Assembly: GCA_021272165.1 (NCBI GenBank)
Contig: JAJSLK010000088.1
Span: 1-40,857, forward strand
Origin: Methylacidiphilales bacterium
GTDB lineage: Bacteria; Verrucomicrobiota; Verrucomicrobiia; Methylacidiphilales; UBA1321
DNA: 40,857 nucleotides
Reading direction: 5' to 3'
The notes beneath the pieces are model-generated. The model did not search any database. It was given only the letters and a program-made list of their open reading frames with translations, and was not told the DNA's origin. The position numbers and the translations under genes were made by a program. How positions within the stretch are numbered: the first letter of the stretch is position 1; each line of letters opens with the position of its first letter. Shown here one piece after another: positions 7,778-14,437 of the stretch.

Positions 7778-8626
7778 TCAACGCTGATTACCCGGCTCAA
7801 ATTGAATGACGCCAGCGTGGGAAGTTGAAATCCAGGTGTCGCTGGCATCCGGAAGAACAAGAACGTATTTGCCGTCCTTCGGATAGACACTAATCGATTT
7901 GCCCAAATCATTTAACGCCTTGACCACGACTTCGTTGTCGGCTGTGCGCGCATCGATTTGTCGTACCTCTTCCGCCAGGGAATCGTGATACCACAGCTCT
8001 AGTTTTAACCAGACAGAGCCAACGAAAATTAGCGACACGGCCGCACAGACGATAGAGGCCGTATGCCATGCGGCAGCGGAATTATAATTCTCGACGCGTT
8101 CGAGCATCCTTTCAAATCGTGGAGTGCAGTCATCCAGTCTTTTGACCACTTCGACCGACTTTTTGACTGTCTCTTCGGCAGGCTTCAAGATCGTCGCCTC
8201 CATTTTTGCTCGGACATCCAGCGCCAGTTTTTCCGTTGCAAACCCATCTGCTCCGTGCCGCAAGGCCTTTTCCACCTTCTCTGCGCTTCTAACCACCAAC
8301 TGGCCCGTCGCGTTGACTTCCTGAGTCAGCCCGGCCACCTGATTAGTCATGGCACTGGATTGCTCCTGTGCTTTCAGGAGCATCGCACGAAGCTCATTAC
8401 CGATGGCTTTACATGTCTCTTGCCACGCTTCGCGTTGGGTTACCAACTCCAGCGGAATCTTTTGAGTTACGAGCGTAAGCACGCCCATCGCCTGACAGAC
8501 TCGTAAAATCTCGTCATCTGGAGACAGCTTTTCCAGATGCGCCGCCATCTCCCAGAACTCTGTCCGTTGCGCGGGAGGCAATCCCTTGGCAATTTCTCGA
8601 AAGATACTCTTTCCGTCGGGCGTCAT
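7778..8626 (-). CDS. Membrane-anchored coiled-coil mobilisation protein
   Basis: The 282-aa product is predicted helical and coiled-coil over residues about 80-180 (runs such as VAGLTQEVNATGQLVVRSAEKVEKAL), then has one membrane segment at about 187-208 (ASIVCAAVSLIFVGSVWL) and a C-terminal tail of about 70 residues. Its ATG overlaps the stop of the ParA-like gene as ATGA. Comparable small membrane coiled-coil proteins sit between a ParA-like ATPase and a relaxase in mobilisation operons, where they are thought to assist relaxosome docking; sequence alone does not prove this. No recognised enzymatic motif. N-terminal 80 residues are soluble and helical. Confidence 0.65.
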   Translation of the reverse strand: MTPDGKSIFREIAKGLPPAQRTEFWEMAAHLEKLSPDDEILRVCQAMGVLTLVTQKIPLELVTQREAWQETCKAIGNELRAMLLKAQEQSSAMTNQVAGLTQEVNATGQLVVRSAEKVEKALRHGADGFATEKLALDVRAKMEATILKPAEETVKKSVEVVKRLDDCTPRFERMLERVENYNSAAAWHTASIVCAAVSLIFVGSVWLKLELWYHDSLAEEVRQIDARTADNEVVVKALNDLGKSISVYPKDGKYVLVLPDASDTWISTSHAGVIQFEPGNQR

Positions 8627-9354
8627 GGCAGTAGTACCTCCTTAATGCGGTCAAATTCGGCAAAAAGCTGCTTCCGGTAGGCCTGTGCGCGCATCACCAG
8701 GCTACTTTTGGCAAGTTCCGGTATGAACACCTCCCGTTTAATGACGGAGGTGAGCGTGACGCCGTGATTACGCAGGGCATGCTGGAGATCGGGCAGCCGG
8801 GAATCCATCTGGATGATCTCCGGCTTGAAGAGCTTGCGGAATTTGACCACCTCCGCCGTTTGCTCCCAATAGCTGAAGGCCGAGGCATCATCCTCCTGCT
8901 TGTTTAGGACGATCACATACGAGACCCGGTTCTGGAGCCGTGCGGCCCAGGCGAGGACGCTTTCCACGCTGGCGGGGTCGCTCGTCACCAGGCCGAGCGC
9001 GGTAAAACTCATGGTGTCCGAGATCGATTCGTACATCGAATCGAACCAACCATGGGCGACTTTACCGCTGCCCGAACCCATGTCGGCGAGGATGATGGAA
9101 GCCTCATCGGCCAAGTCGATGAAGGCGTCGAGACCCGCGCGTGTGTTGATGTCGATCTTCTGTGTTCCTTCCGGGAAGAAATGGCAGAAGCTGCCTTTGA
9201 CTTTGTTTTCGGTATCAAGGTCCAGACGGACGCAGGGGATACCGTTTTCGCTGAACCATTCCGACAGGGCGGTCAGCACCGTGGTTTTGCCGGTGCCGCC
9301 TTTTCCGCCCATGGGGAAAAGGACTTTGCGACGTTTACGTGTTTCGTTATTCAT
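8623..9354 (-). CDS. ParA/MinD-like P-loop ATPase of mobilisation operon
   Basis: The 243-aa protein has a deviant Walker A motif GGKGGTGKTT (residues 16-25), a switch-type LDLDTENK near residue 45 and an ADMGSGSGK block near 95, all features of the ParA/MinD/TraL-like family. It is likely a cytosolic ATPase that positions or delivers the relaxosome; partitioning of the element is an alternative. There is no HTH domain, so it is not a full ParA repressor type. Start ATG overlaps the preceding stop, and its own stop overlaps the next ATG, both as ATGA, indicating coupled synthesis with its partners. No ParB gene is seen. Confidence 0.8.
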   Translation of the reverse strand: MNNETRKRRKVLFPMGGKGGTGKTTVLTALSEWFSENGIPCVRLDLDTENKVKGSFCHFFPEGTQKIDINTRAGLDAFIDLADEASIILADMGSGSGKVAHGWFDSMYESISDTMSFTALGLVTSDPASVESVLAWAARLQNRVSYVIVLNKQEDDASAFSYWEQTAEVVKFRKLFKPEIIQMDSRLPDLQHALRNHGVTLTSVIKREVFIPELAKSSLVMRAQAYRKQLFAEFDRIKEVLLP

Positions 9355-9707
9355 TTTTGTATCAGAGTGAGGGGTTTGTTTTCATCGAACTCGAAGATTT
9401 TCTTCTCCGGTTTCGGGATCGGCTTACGACGAAGCGCTTCGATGGCATCGGAGGAGTGTCGCGCCGAGGTTGGACTGACAGGAGCCATGCCTTCTGCCAT
9501 GGCATAAAACTTCCGACGCTTCGACCTGACTTTGACAAAGCTGAAGATCGTCGAGCGCGAAGCCGAAATACCGTGTTCCTCGTGGAGTGTGTCCCGGATT
9601 TCCTGATAACTATTCCGTTTGCGCCGAAGCTCGCGGATGATTTCCGCGAACGGTTCAAGTTTGCTCCGAAACGGTTTACCCCGTGAGGATGGAAGGAGAC
9701 GGCTCAT
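9351..9707 (-). CDS. Small helix-turn-helix mobilisation protein, TraK-like
   Basis: The 118-aa basic protein has a predicted HTH at residues about 16-60: KLEPFAEIIRELRRKRNSYQEIRDTL followed by HGISASRSTIFSFVK. The last third is Pro/Lys-rich and unstructured. In several mobilisation regions a protein with this N-terminal pattern lies upstream of a ParA-like ATPase and is called TraK or an accessory oriT-binding protein, so DNA binding at the transfer origin is the best guess. Start ATG follows directly after the stop of the 54-aa gene (TAAATG) and there is no clear own Shine-Dalgarno, consistent with translational coupling. Confidence 0.65.
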   Translation of the reverse strand: MSRLLPSSRGKPFRSKLEPFAEIIRELRRKRNSYQEIRDTLHEEHGISASRSTIFSFVKVRSKRRKFYAMAEGMAPVSPTSARHSSDAIEALRRKPIPKPEKKIFEFDENKPLTLIQK

Positions 9708-9872
9708 TTATGGTAGAGGGAAGAGGGTGGTTACAACGTGATGATGAAATCTTCGCCGCTTTCCCGCGCCCAACCCCGGCGTTTTGGCCTCTATGGGTTG
9801 CGCGCGGGAAATCGGCTCGTCTTTGCCGAGCCATGCATGGCCAAGGATCTGGGTATCGCATCGAGAAGTCAT
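9708..9872 (-). CDS. 54-aa small ORF coupled within mobilisation operon
   Basis: ATG 9872 overlaps the stop of the upstream gene as ATGA, has AAAGGAAG about 6 bases upstream, and its stop touches the next ATG (TAAATG). The product begins MTSRCDTQILGHAWLGKDEP, continues with a basic GAGKRRRFHHHVV segment and ends with a hydrophobic TTLFPLP. No family is recognised. The exact fit into the operon, filling the gap between two coupled genes, supports real translation or a coupling-leader role. It could still be a chance frame kept to couple ribosomes. Confidence 0.5.
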   Translation of the reverse strand: MTSRCDTQILGHAWLGKDEPISRAQPIEAKTPGLGAGKRRRFHHHVVTTLFPLP

Positions 9873-10180
9873 GTTTGTCTTCCTTTCTTGCTTCTGAGGA
9901 AGGATTGACGGCCTCGGTTCTGGCCTTTGCCCGTCGTCTCGCATGGAAGAAGAGGCGGCATTTCGCCACCCCGGATTTTCTCGTAGCAGGCATATGCGCT
10001 CTCGTAATCGAGGAGTCTTTCCGATCCGCGACCGCCTTCCCGGATGGTTTTGAGCAGGTCGCACCAGGGAGCCAAGCCATGATCGGCGGCATAAAGCACC
10101 CGCCGGCCAATGAGCGGGCTGCCCATGAGCCGCAGAAAATCGGCGCGTTTGACGACAAAGGGTTTGACTTGGACTGTCAT
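9869..10180 (-). CDS. Small first gene of mobilisation operon, possible DNA-binding protein
   Basis: The 103-aa basic protein contains VKRADFLRLMGSPLIGRRVLYAADHGL and, after a linker, YESAYACYEKIRGGEMPPLLP. This layout resembles short helix-turn-helix or excisionase-like proteins seen at the head of transfer operons, but the call is tentative. The ATG lies immediately after an 18-bp palindrome that overlaps the proposed -10 element, so transcription would start about at the ATG (leaderless) and could be controlled by a protein bound to the palindrome. The C-terminus (GKGQNRGRQSFLRSKKGRQT) is strongly basic. Its stop overlaps the 54-aa gene. Confidence 0.6.
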   Translation of the reverse strand: MTVQVKPFVVKRADFLRLMGSPLIGRRVLYAADHGLAPWCDLLKTIREGGRGSERLLDYESAYACYEKIRGGEMPPLLPCETTGKGQNRGRQSFLRSKKGRQT

Positions 10181-10216
10181 TTAGCTACTAGTAGCTAATA
10201 CAGCCACTATTGTCAA
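10181..10216 (-). promoter_or_regulatory. Mobilisation operon promoter with 18-bp perfect palindrome operator
   Basis: TTAGCTACTAGTAGCTAA (10181-10198) is a perfect 18-bp palindrome ending at the base before the ATG. On the minus strand TTGACA (10216-10211) is followed, 17 bases on, by TACTAG (10193-10188), a fair -10 inside the palindrome. The -35 is a consensus match. Repressor binding would block the polymerase directly, and the transcript would be leaderless or nearly so. Confidence 0.65.
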
Positions 10217-10243
10217 AAAGAATTTTTACCTCATTATTCCCCC

Positions 10244-10993
10244 ATGCAGATCAGCGTTAAAACTCCGCCCGAACTGTCTCTGCCGCTCCTCGAAAAATGT
10301 GCTGCATACGGAGAAGACTCGTCGAGCCACTTCCTTCAGGATTGCGTCTGGCAATGTGTTCAATGGATGGATACACCCCACCGTCCTTTTCATCCGCTGC
10401 CCATGGTGGAGAAGTACTACAGAGCTTTAGGACGTGAAGACCAACTTCTATCCGGCCCGAAGAAAAAGCAGGACGAGATCGTTCAACGACTCACAGATGA
10501 AGATAAGAAGAAGCGAGCCAAGGAAGCGGCCAAGCGACTGGCCGAGTTTCATGCACTGATAAAGCAGCAACCAGCTCCCAAGCATCTCCATCTCAAAATA
10601 AGCCAGGGAATGGGAGAGCTTCCCCAGCGCATCAAGGCGAAGGCAAAATGGCTTCGCGTAGCCGCCAATGCGCTTGTGGTGGCATGCCTGCGGGACTGCT
10701 TGAACGCGATGGACGATCCTAAGAAAGCGCTTGTTCCCCCGCCTATCGTGGTCGAATTTTGGACGGTTTCACACGCGAAGCGTCGCCCCAAGCCTAAGGG
10801 CGTTGACGAGGCTATGGTCTTGGAAACTTACGAAGAAATTCTGCGCAAGCGCAGTGGCCCCATACTCGACACAATTGTCCGACTTGCACTTTCGGAACAA
10901 TGGGATGCATCCCTCGAACAGATTCTGCGCGATGCCGATGTCATCACCAAAGACCGGGAGATGAAGAGCAGGCTTGGCCCTCTTCGGCGCTGA
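10244..10993 (+). CDS. Protein with tandem duplicated ribbon-helix-helix-like unit
   Basis: This 249-aa protein is divergent from the mobilisation operon. Two segments align with each other: residues about 1-63 (ISVKTPPELSLPLLEKCAAYG, QDCVWQCVQWMD, HPLPMVEKYY) and about 120-178 (LHLKISQGMGELPQRIKAKAKW, VACLRDCLNAMD, VPPPIVVEFW). Each has a beta strand followed by two helices, as in ribbon-helix-helix repressors, with matching C/D-x-x-x-MD and P-P/L-P-x-V-E-x-(Y/F) signatures. A charged coiled linker (about 70-112) joins them. A single-chain pseudo-dimer that binds the nearby 18-bp palindrome is an attractive inference. A weak Shine-Dalgarno precedes ATG 10244. The C-terminal 70 residues are helical and unassigned. 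Confidence 0.6.
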   Translation: MQISVKTPPELSLPLLEKCAAYGEDSSSHFLQDCVWQCVQWMDTPHRPFHPLPMVEKYYRALGREDQLLSGPKKKQDEIVQRLTDEDKKKRAKEAAKRLAEFHALIKQQPAPKHLHLKISQGMGELPQRIKAKAKWLRVAANALVVACLRDCLNAMDDPKKALVPPPIVVEFWTVSHAKRRPKPKGVDEAMVLETYEEILRKRSGPILDTIVRLALSEQWDASLEQILRDADVITKDREMKSRLGPLRR

Positions 10994-11040
10994 AATCTCG
11001 GCGTTCGAGGAATTCCGCGGTGTCGGCAGACCATCGCGCG

Positions 11041-11123
11041 GCGGACACTTTTGCGGATAAATTCGCGCGTAAAACAAACCTTCAGTTCGCCAACCTGACG
11101 ATTTTGGGCGGACACATTGCGGA
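11041..11123. repeat. Imperfect direct repeats near tRNA junction
   Basis: GCGGACACTTTTGCGGA (11041-11057) recurs as GCGGACACATTGCGGA (11108-11123), 67 bases apart, in the 241-base gene-free stretch 10994-11234 beside the tRNA 3' end. Such repeats can be recombinase arm sites of an integrated element; nothing else recognisable is in this stretch apart from a small CGACT-CTCA-AGTCG hairpin near 11189. Confidence 0.4.
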
Positions 11124-11234
11124 CAATTTGAGGCATGATTAGTACCGTCCGAATGAGTTTTAAAGAAATTCAGCAATCAACGCGCTCGACTCTCAAGTCG
11201 TTGCAAGTAAACCATTTTCAATGAAAGAAAGGGG

Positions 11235-11308
<74 letters not shown>

Positions 11309-11370
11309 ATTAAAGGGACGCCAACTTACCGAGTTGGGCTTTCATCTCACCCGAAGTTGAACGGAGGATT

Positions 11371-11399
11371 AGTATCCTACCATCGAAGGGTATTGGCAA
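11371..11399 (-). promoter_or_regulatory. Probable promoter of the initiator tRNA gene
   Basis: On the minus strand TTGCCA (11399-11394) and GATACT (11376-11371) are separated by 17 bases, about 60 bases upstream of the tRNA 5' end. Both hexamers are near consensus. The stretch 11309-11500 holds no gene otherwise. Confidence 0.5.
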
Positions 11400-11501
11400 G
11401 GGGTATTGTGCAGGAAAAGGAAATACCCTCGGGATCGGGTCGGGGATGAAGCTGTCAGGATCCTTCCGTCCCGGTCAACCGGGCCCGGCGGGAGTTCCAA
11501 C

Positions 11502-11880
11502 TTAAGAGTATTTCAGGAATCCGCGACGGGCGATGATTCCGGCCAAACCTATGCTTCACGATAAGAAGGACGACCGAGGACGGCTCAGGCATGGCATCGA
11601 CGATGAACCGGAATCCAGCGGCGGAAAATGGCGCCCCGCTGTAAACGAAGGAGGTTCCCACCGGAATGGACGGAAAAAAACCGAGTCCCGGCCATGGCCG
11701 CGGGCGTGTCGGTGCTGTCAAAGCTGAGGGTGAGGAATGAGCCGGACGCTATGTTGGCCGAACCAATGGAAGCAATCCACTGGATGGCGTATCCGTCCGA
11801 GCTGCCGCTGTGGGTGATGTTGGCTATCCAATTCAATGGTGAAACAATGTTGGTTGGATTAGTAGCCATGTAGTCCATAC
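11502..11880 (-). pseudogene. Frameshifted PEP-CTERM exported protein remnant
   Basis: Three reading frames together give the end of a PEP-CTERM protein: frame A contains SPLNWIANITHSGS and FDSTDTPAAMAG; frame B contains FFPSIPVGTSFVYSGAPF and VDAMPEPSSVVLLIV; frame C gives SIGLAGIIARRGFLKYS then stop at 11502. The PEPSS box, hydrophobic stretch and RR end are the sorting signal used by exosortase systems. The A-to-B shift falls at a run of seven T on the coding strand, so a sequencing indel is possible there; the B-to-C shift near 11560 has no such run. The N-terminus is missing where MarR-like sequence begins on the other strand near 11890. With damage on both sides, a decayed gene is the better reading. 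Confidence 0.7.
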
Positions 11881-11899
11881 AAACCAGAACGTGCCAATG

Positions 11900-12111
11900 G
11901 GGCGGCCCCGGGGTTACGTGCAGACCGTTCCGGCCACCGACAAACGCAAGAACATGCTGGCTATCACGCCCAAGGGGCATGCCCTAATGGCGGAGGTTTA
12001 TCCTTTCTGGCAAAAGGCCCAGGAACAAATCGTCCATGGCCTGAAGGCCGAGCGATGGAAAAAATGCGCGGACAATCGAGAGAAGTGGTGCAGATTGCCG
12101 GTCGGCGCTGA
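11900..12111 (+). pseudogene. MarR-family regulator, C-terminal fragment
   Basis: The frame reads GYVQTVPATDKRKNMLAITPKG and HALMAEVYPFWQKAQEQI, the wing and C-terminal dimer helix of MarR regulators (DxRxxxLxLTPKG pattern). After LKAERW a one-base shift in a run of six A restores MRGQSREVVQIAGRR and a stop at 12109-12111, a natural MarR end. The DNA-binding N-terminal half is absent; the sequence to the left belongs to the PEP-CTERM remnant on the other strand. So this is a 3' remnant, not a working regulator. Confidence 0.7.
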
Positions 12112-12177
12112 CATTCATTCAAGATTCTGGAACTTTCCGGGCTGTTCTCCAACGCCGCGATCAGGTAGAAGCCGGGT

Positions 12178-13065
12178 ATGTCTTGTTCACAGGTTCATGT
12201 GCGTGTGCCGGCAAGCACCTCCAATCTCGGGCCGGGCTTTGATTGCCTGGGCCTGGCGCTCAATCTTTTCAACACCACGACGTTGACGCGCACGGAAGGC
12301 GCGAAGCCCCAGGCGGGGATGATCGAGGAAACGACGGCGGCTTTTTTCAAGCGGACGGCGCACGTCAAGCCGTTCGGATTTGAGGCGCAGATCAGGGGCG
12401 ATATTCCGATTTCCCGCGGATTGGGAAGCAGTGTGACCGTGCGGTTGGGCGTGTTGATGGGCTTGGCGGAACTGGCGAAGGATTCAATCTCCATTTCGCG
12501 TGAAGAGATTTTGGAATTGTTGATCGAGCTGGAAGGTCATCCCGACAATGCCGTGCCATCGTTTCTGGGCGGGTTCGCGGTTTGTTCCCTGGCAACCGCA
12601 AATATGGCGGACGGCTTCGCCTACACCCGAGCGGCGGTAAAGCCGGAGCTGGCATTCGTGACGCTGGTACCGGATCTGCATCTGGAAACCGAGGAAGCGC
12701 GCAAAATCCTGCCGAAGGAGGTGCCATTCCGGCAGGCGGTGGAAAATACGCAACGGACGGCGAGAATCGCCGCGGCGTTTTGCACGGGCAATTATGAGTT
12801 GTTGCGCGGGCTGTTCGTCGACCATCTGCATCAACCGTTCCGGCAAAAATTGATTCCGGGGTTCGCCGATATTTTGCAGTCGGCCCAGGAGGCCGGGGCG
12901 CTGGGGAGTTTTCTGAGTGGAGCCGGTTCATGCCTGATGGCAGTGACGCTCGAGAATGAGAAGCAGATTTCCGCCGCCATGCTTGAGGCAGCGAAGAAAC
13001 ATAACCTGCCGGCGAAGGCGCTGGTGCTGCGCGCGGACAATGAGGGCGCGATGCTGGTTAATTAA
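12178..13065 (+). CDS. thrB: Homoserine kinase
   Basis: This 295-aa GHMP kinase phosphorylates L-homoserine for threonine synthesis. The N-terminus VRVPASTSNLGPGFDCLGLAL is the homoserine kinase signature, the ATP-binding motif is PISRGLGSSVTVRLG (GLGSS at about residues 80-84, with Val where Ala is usual), and the third motif is SGAGSCLMAV. EGHPDNAVPSFLGG is the conserved substrate-loop block. Length is normal. It ends only 7 bases from the end of ftsZ on the opposite strand. No strong Shine-Dalgarno is present before ATG 12178. No other thr genes are adjacent, so it appears to be a lone gene transcribed across from a decayed region. Confidence 0.93.
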   Translation: MSCSQVHVRVPASTSNLGPGFDCLGLALNLFNTTTLTRTEGAKPQAGMIEETTAAFFKRTAHVKPFGFEAQIRGDIPISRGLGSSVTVRLGVLMGLAELAKDSISISREEILELLIELEGHPDNAVPSFLGGFAVCSLATANMADGFAYTRAAVKPELAFVTLVPDLHLETEEARKILPKEVPFRQAVENTQRTARIAAAFCTGNYELLRGLFVDHLHQPFRQKLIPGFADILQSAQEAGALGSFLSGAGSCLMAVTLENEKQISAAMLEAAKKHNLPAKALVLRADNEGAMLVN

Positions 13066-13072
13066 GACTAAC

Positions 13073-14434
13073 CTAAACCTTGATCTTCAGGCCGCGGCGG
13101 CGAAAGGTGGGCTGATCGAGATTTTCGCCGCGATACATCGTTTCGTGGGTCTTTTCGAATCGTCCGCGCGTGGGAGCCTCGAACTGCATTTCTTCCTGCT
13201 TGGCGATGAAACGACGGGGGCGTGTGGAGGATGAAGCGGGCCCAGCAGGAGCGGCCTTGGACTTGGTGGGCTCGGAGGCAGGTTGAGCCGGCCTGGCCTT
13301 GACCGGCGAAGGCAAAGGCTGGGTGGCCGGCAACTCCACGATCTCTTCGGCTTTCAAAGCGGGCATGGGCGCCGTCTGGGAAACCGGCTTCGATTTCTTG
13401 GCCGGGGCGGGCTGGGTCTCGACGGCCTCACGGGCGGGAGCGGTCATGGCGAGGAGGACGGTCATGCGGACCTTATTGTTGTTGTCCTCGTCAAGACTGG
13501 CGCTGGTGGCGATGGGGATGTTGACCGGGAGACGGTCCTTGAGGGCACTGACCATTTCCTGTACCTCGGAAAGACCGAGATCCCGGGTGCCGCTGACGGC
13601 AACAATGGCGTGGTCAATTCGTTTCCAGACCGCCTCATCAGTGACGAGAGGCGATTCGAGCAACTCGGCGATCAGATCCTCGATGCAGTCGTTGAGGTCG
13701 CCTTCGACGTGAGCGATCCAGCAATTTTCAAGGACTTCCGATCCGGCATAGCGGCCATAAAGGCTGCGGACATCAGCAAAAGAGAGCTGGATGAGACCGC
13801 GCTTGCAGACGATCTGGGCCAGGGCGCGAGTGGCCTGGGCCAGCAATTGATGCATGAGATGAAAACCGTGACGGATGTTTTTGACCGTAGCCGGATTTTC
13901 GGCGAGTTGGTCATGGGAGAGGACGAGAACACTGTCGGCATCACGGCGAAGATCAGCCATGGCTTCAACGGCTTTCTGACGCCGCGAACTGCCCTCGAAG
14001 GCGAAGGGGAGCACGCCCGCGACGATGACCTTCGCGCCGGCTTCATGCGCCTGTTCGATCAGATGCTCAGCCAAGGCCACGCCAGTCGAACCAGCGAGAC
14101 CGAGAATGAGAATAAGAAAATCGCAACCGCGGGTGGCGGGCGCGAGCCGGTTTTTTTCGAGAACAGCGATCTCGCGCGCCAGAGCGGTGTCGCCGTTACA
14201 GCCAAGGCCGTGCACGAGCTTGCCGCCGAGGAGAAGGCGATTCGGCACCACGGAGGATTCGATCACCTGCTGGTCGGTATCGAGCACCCAAAGATCCTGG
14301 CTGGCGGGTCCATGAAGAACGATCTGGTCGCAGGTAGCCGCCCCGGTGTGACCGAGGCCGACGATGCGCACGCGGCCCGGAAAGAGTTGATCCGCTTTTT
14401 CCGCGAAGGGTCCGTCCTCGGTGAATTCGATCAT
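13073..14434 (-). CDS. ftsZ: Divergent FtsZ, tubulin-like division protein
   Basis: Last gene of the dcw operon, directly after ftsA (3-base gap). The 453-aa product aligns with FtsZ through the fold: T1 IVGLGHTGAATCDQI, T4 LGLAGSTGVALAE, then VAGVLPFAFEG and KRGLIQLSFADVRSLYG at the T7 loop. Key residues deviate: the tubulin signature GGGTGTG is GLAGSTG (112-118), and in the T7 loop the usual N-x-D-x-x-D is Q216-L-S218-F-A-D221, so one of the two catalytic acids is replaced by Ser. Nucleotide binding is likely and polymer-driven GTP hydrolysis may be slow or altered. After about residue 335 comes a long Pro/Ala linker, ending with a basic LDQPTFRRRGLKIKV that resembles the FtsA-binding tail. 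Cytosolic ring former. Confidence 0.92.
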   Translation of the reverse strand: MIEFTEDGPFAEKADQLFPGRVRIVGLGHTGAATCDQIVLHGPASQDLWVLDTDQQVIESSVVPNRLLLGGKLVHGLGCNGDTALAREIAVLEKNRLAPATRGCDFLILILGLAGSTGVALAEHLIEQAHEAGAKVIVAGVLPFAFEGSSRRQKAVEAMADLRRDADSVLVLSHDQLAENPATVKNIRHGFHLMHQLLAQATRALAQIVCKRGLIQLSFADVRSLYGRYAGSEVLENCWIAHVEGDLNDCIEDLIAELLESPLVTDEAVWKRIDHAIVAVSGTRDLGLSEVQEMVSALKDRLPVNIPIATSASLDEDNNNKVRMTVLLAMTAPAREAVETQPAPAKKSKPVSQTAPMPALKAEEIVELPATQPLPSPVKARPAQPASEPTKSKAAPAGPASSSTRPRRFIAKQEEMQFEAPTRGRFEKTHETMYRGENLDQPTFRRRGLKIKV

Positions 14435-14437
14435 ATT

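Noticed and set aside
7603..7911. Upstream extension of the traA frame by 103 codons
   Set aside because: It overlaps the preceding gene and lacks MobF features; MLRIICSEDIRQAKNYY at 7602 is the typical N-terminus and has a ribosome site.
8623..9354. Reading the ParA-like gene as a chromosome or plasmid partition system
   Set aside because: No parB-like gene or parS-like repeats are nearby, and it sits inside a mobilisation operon.
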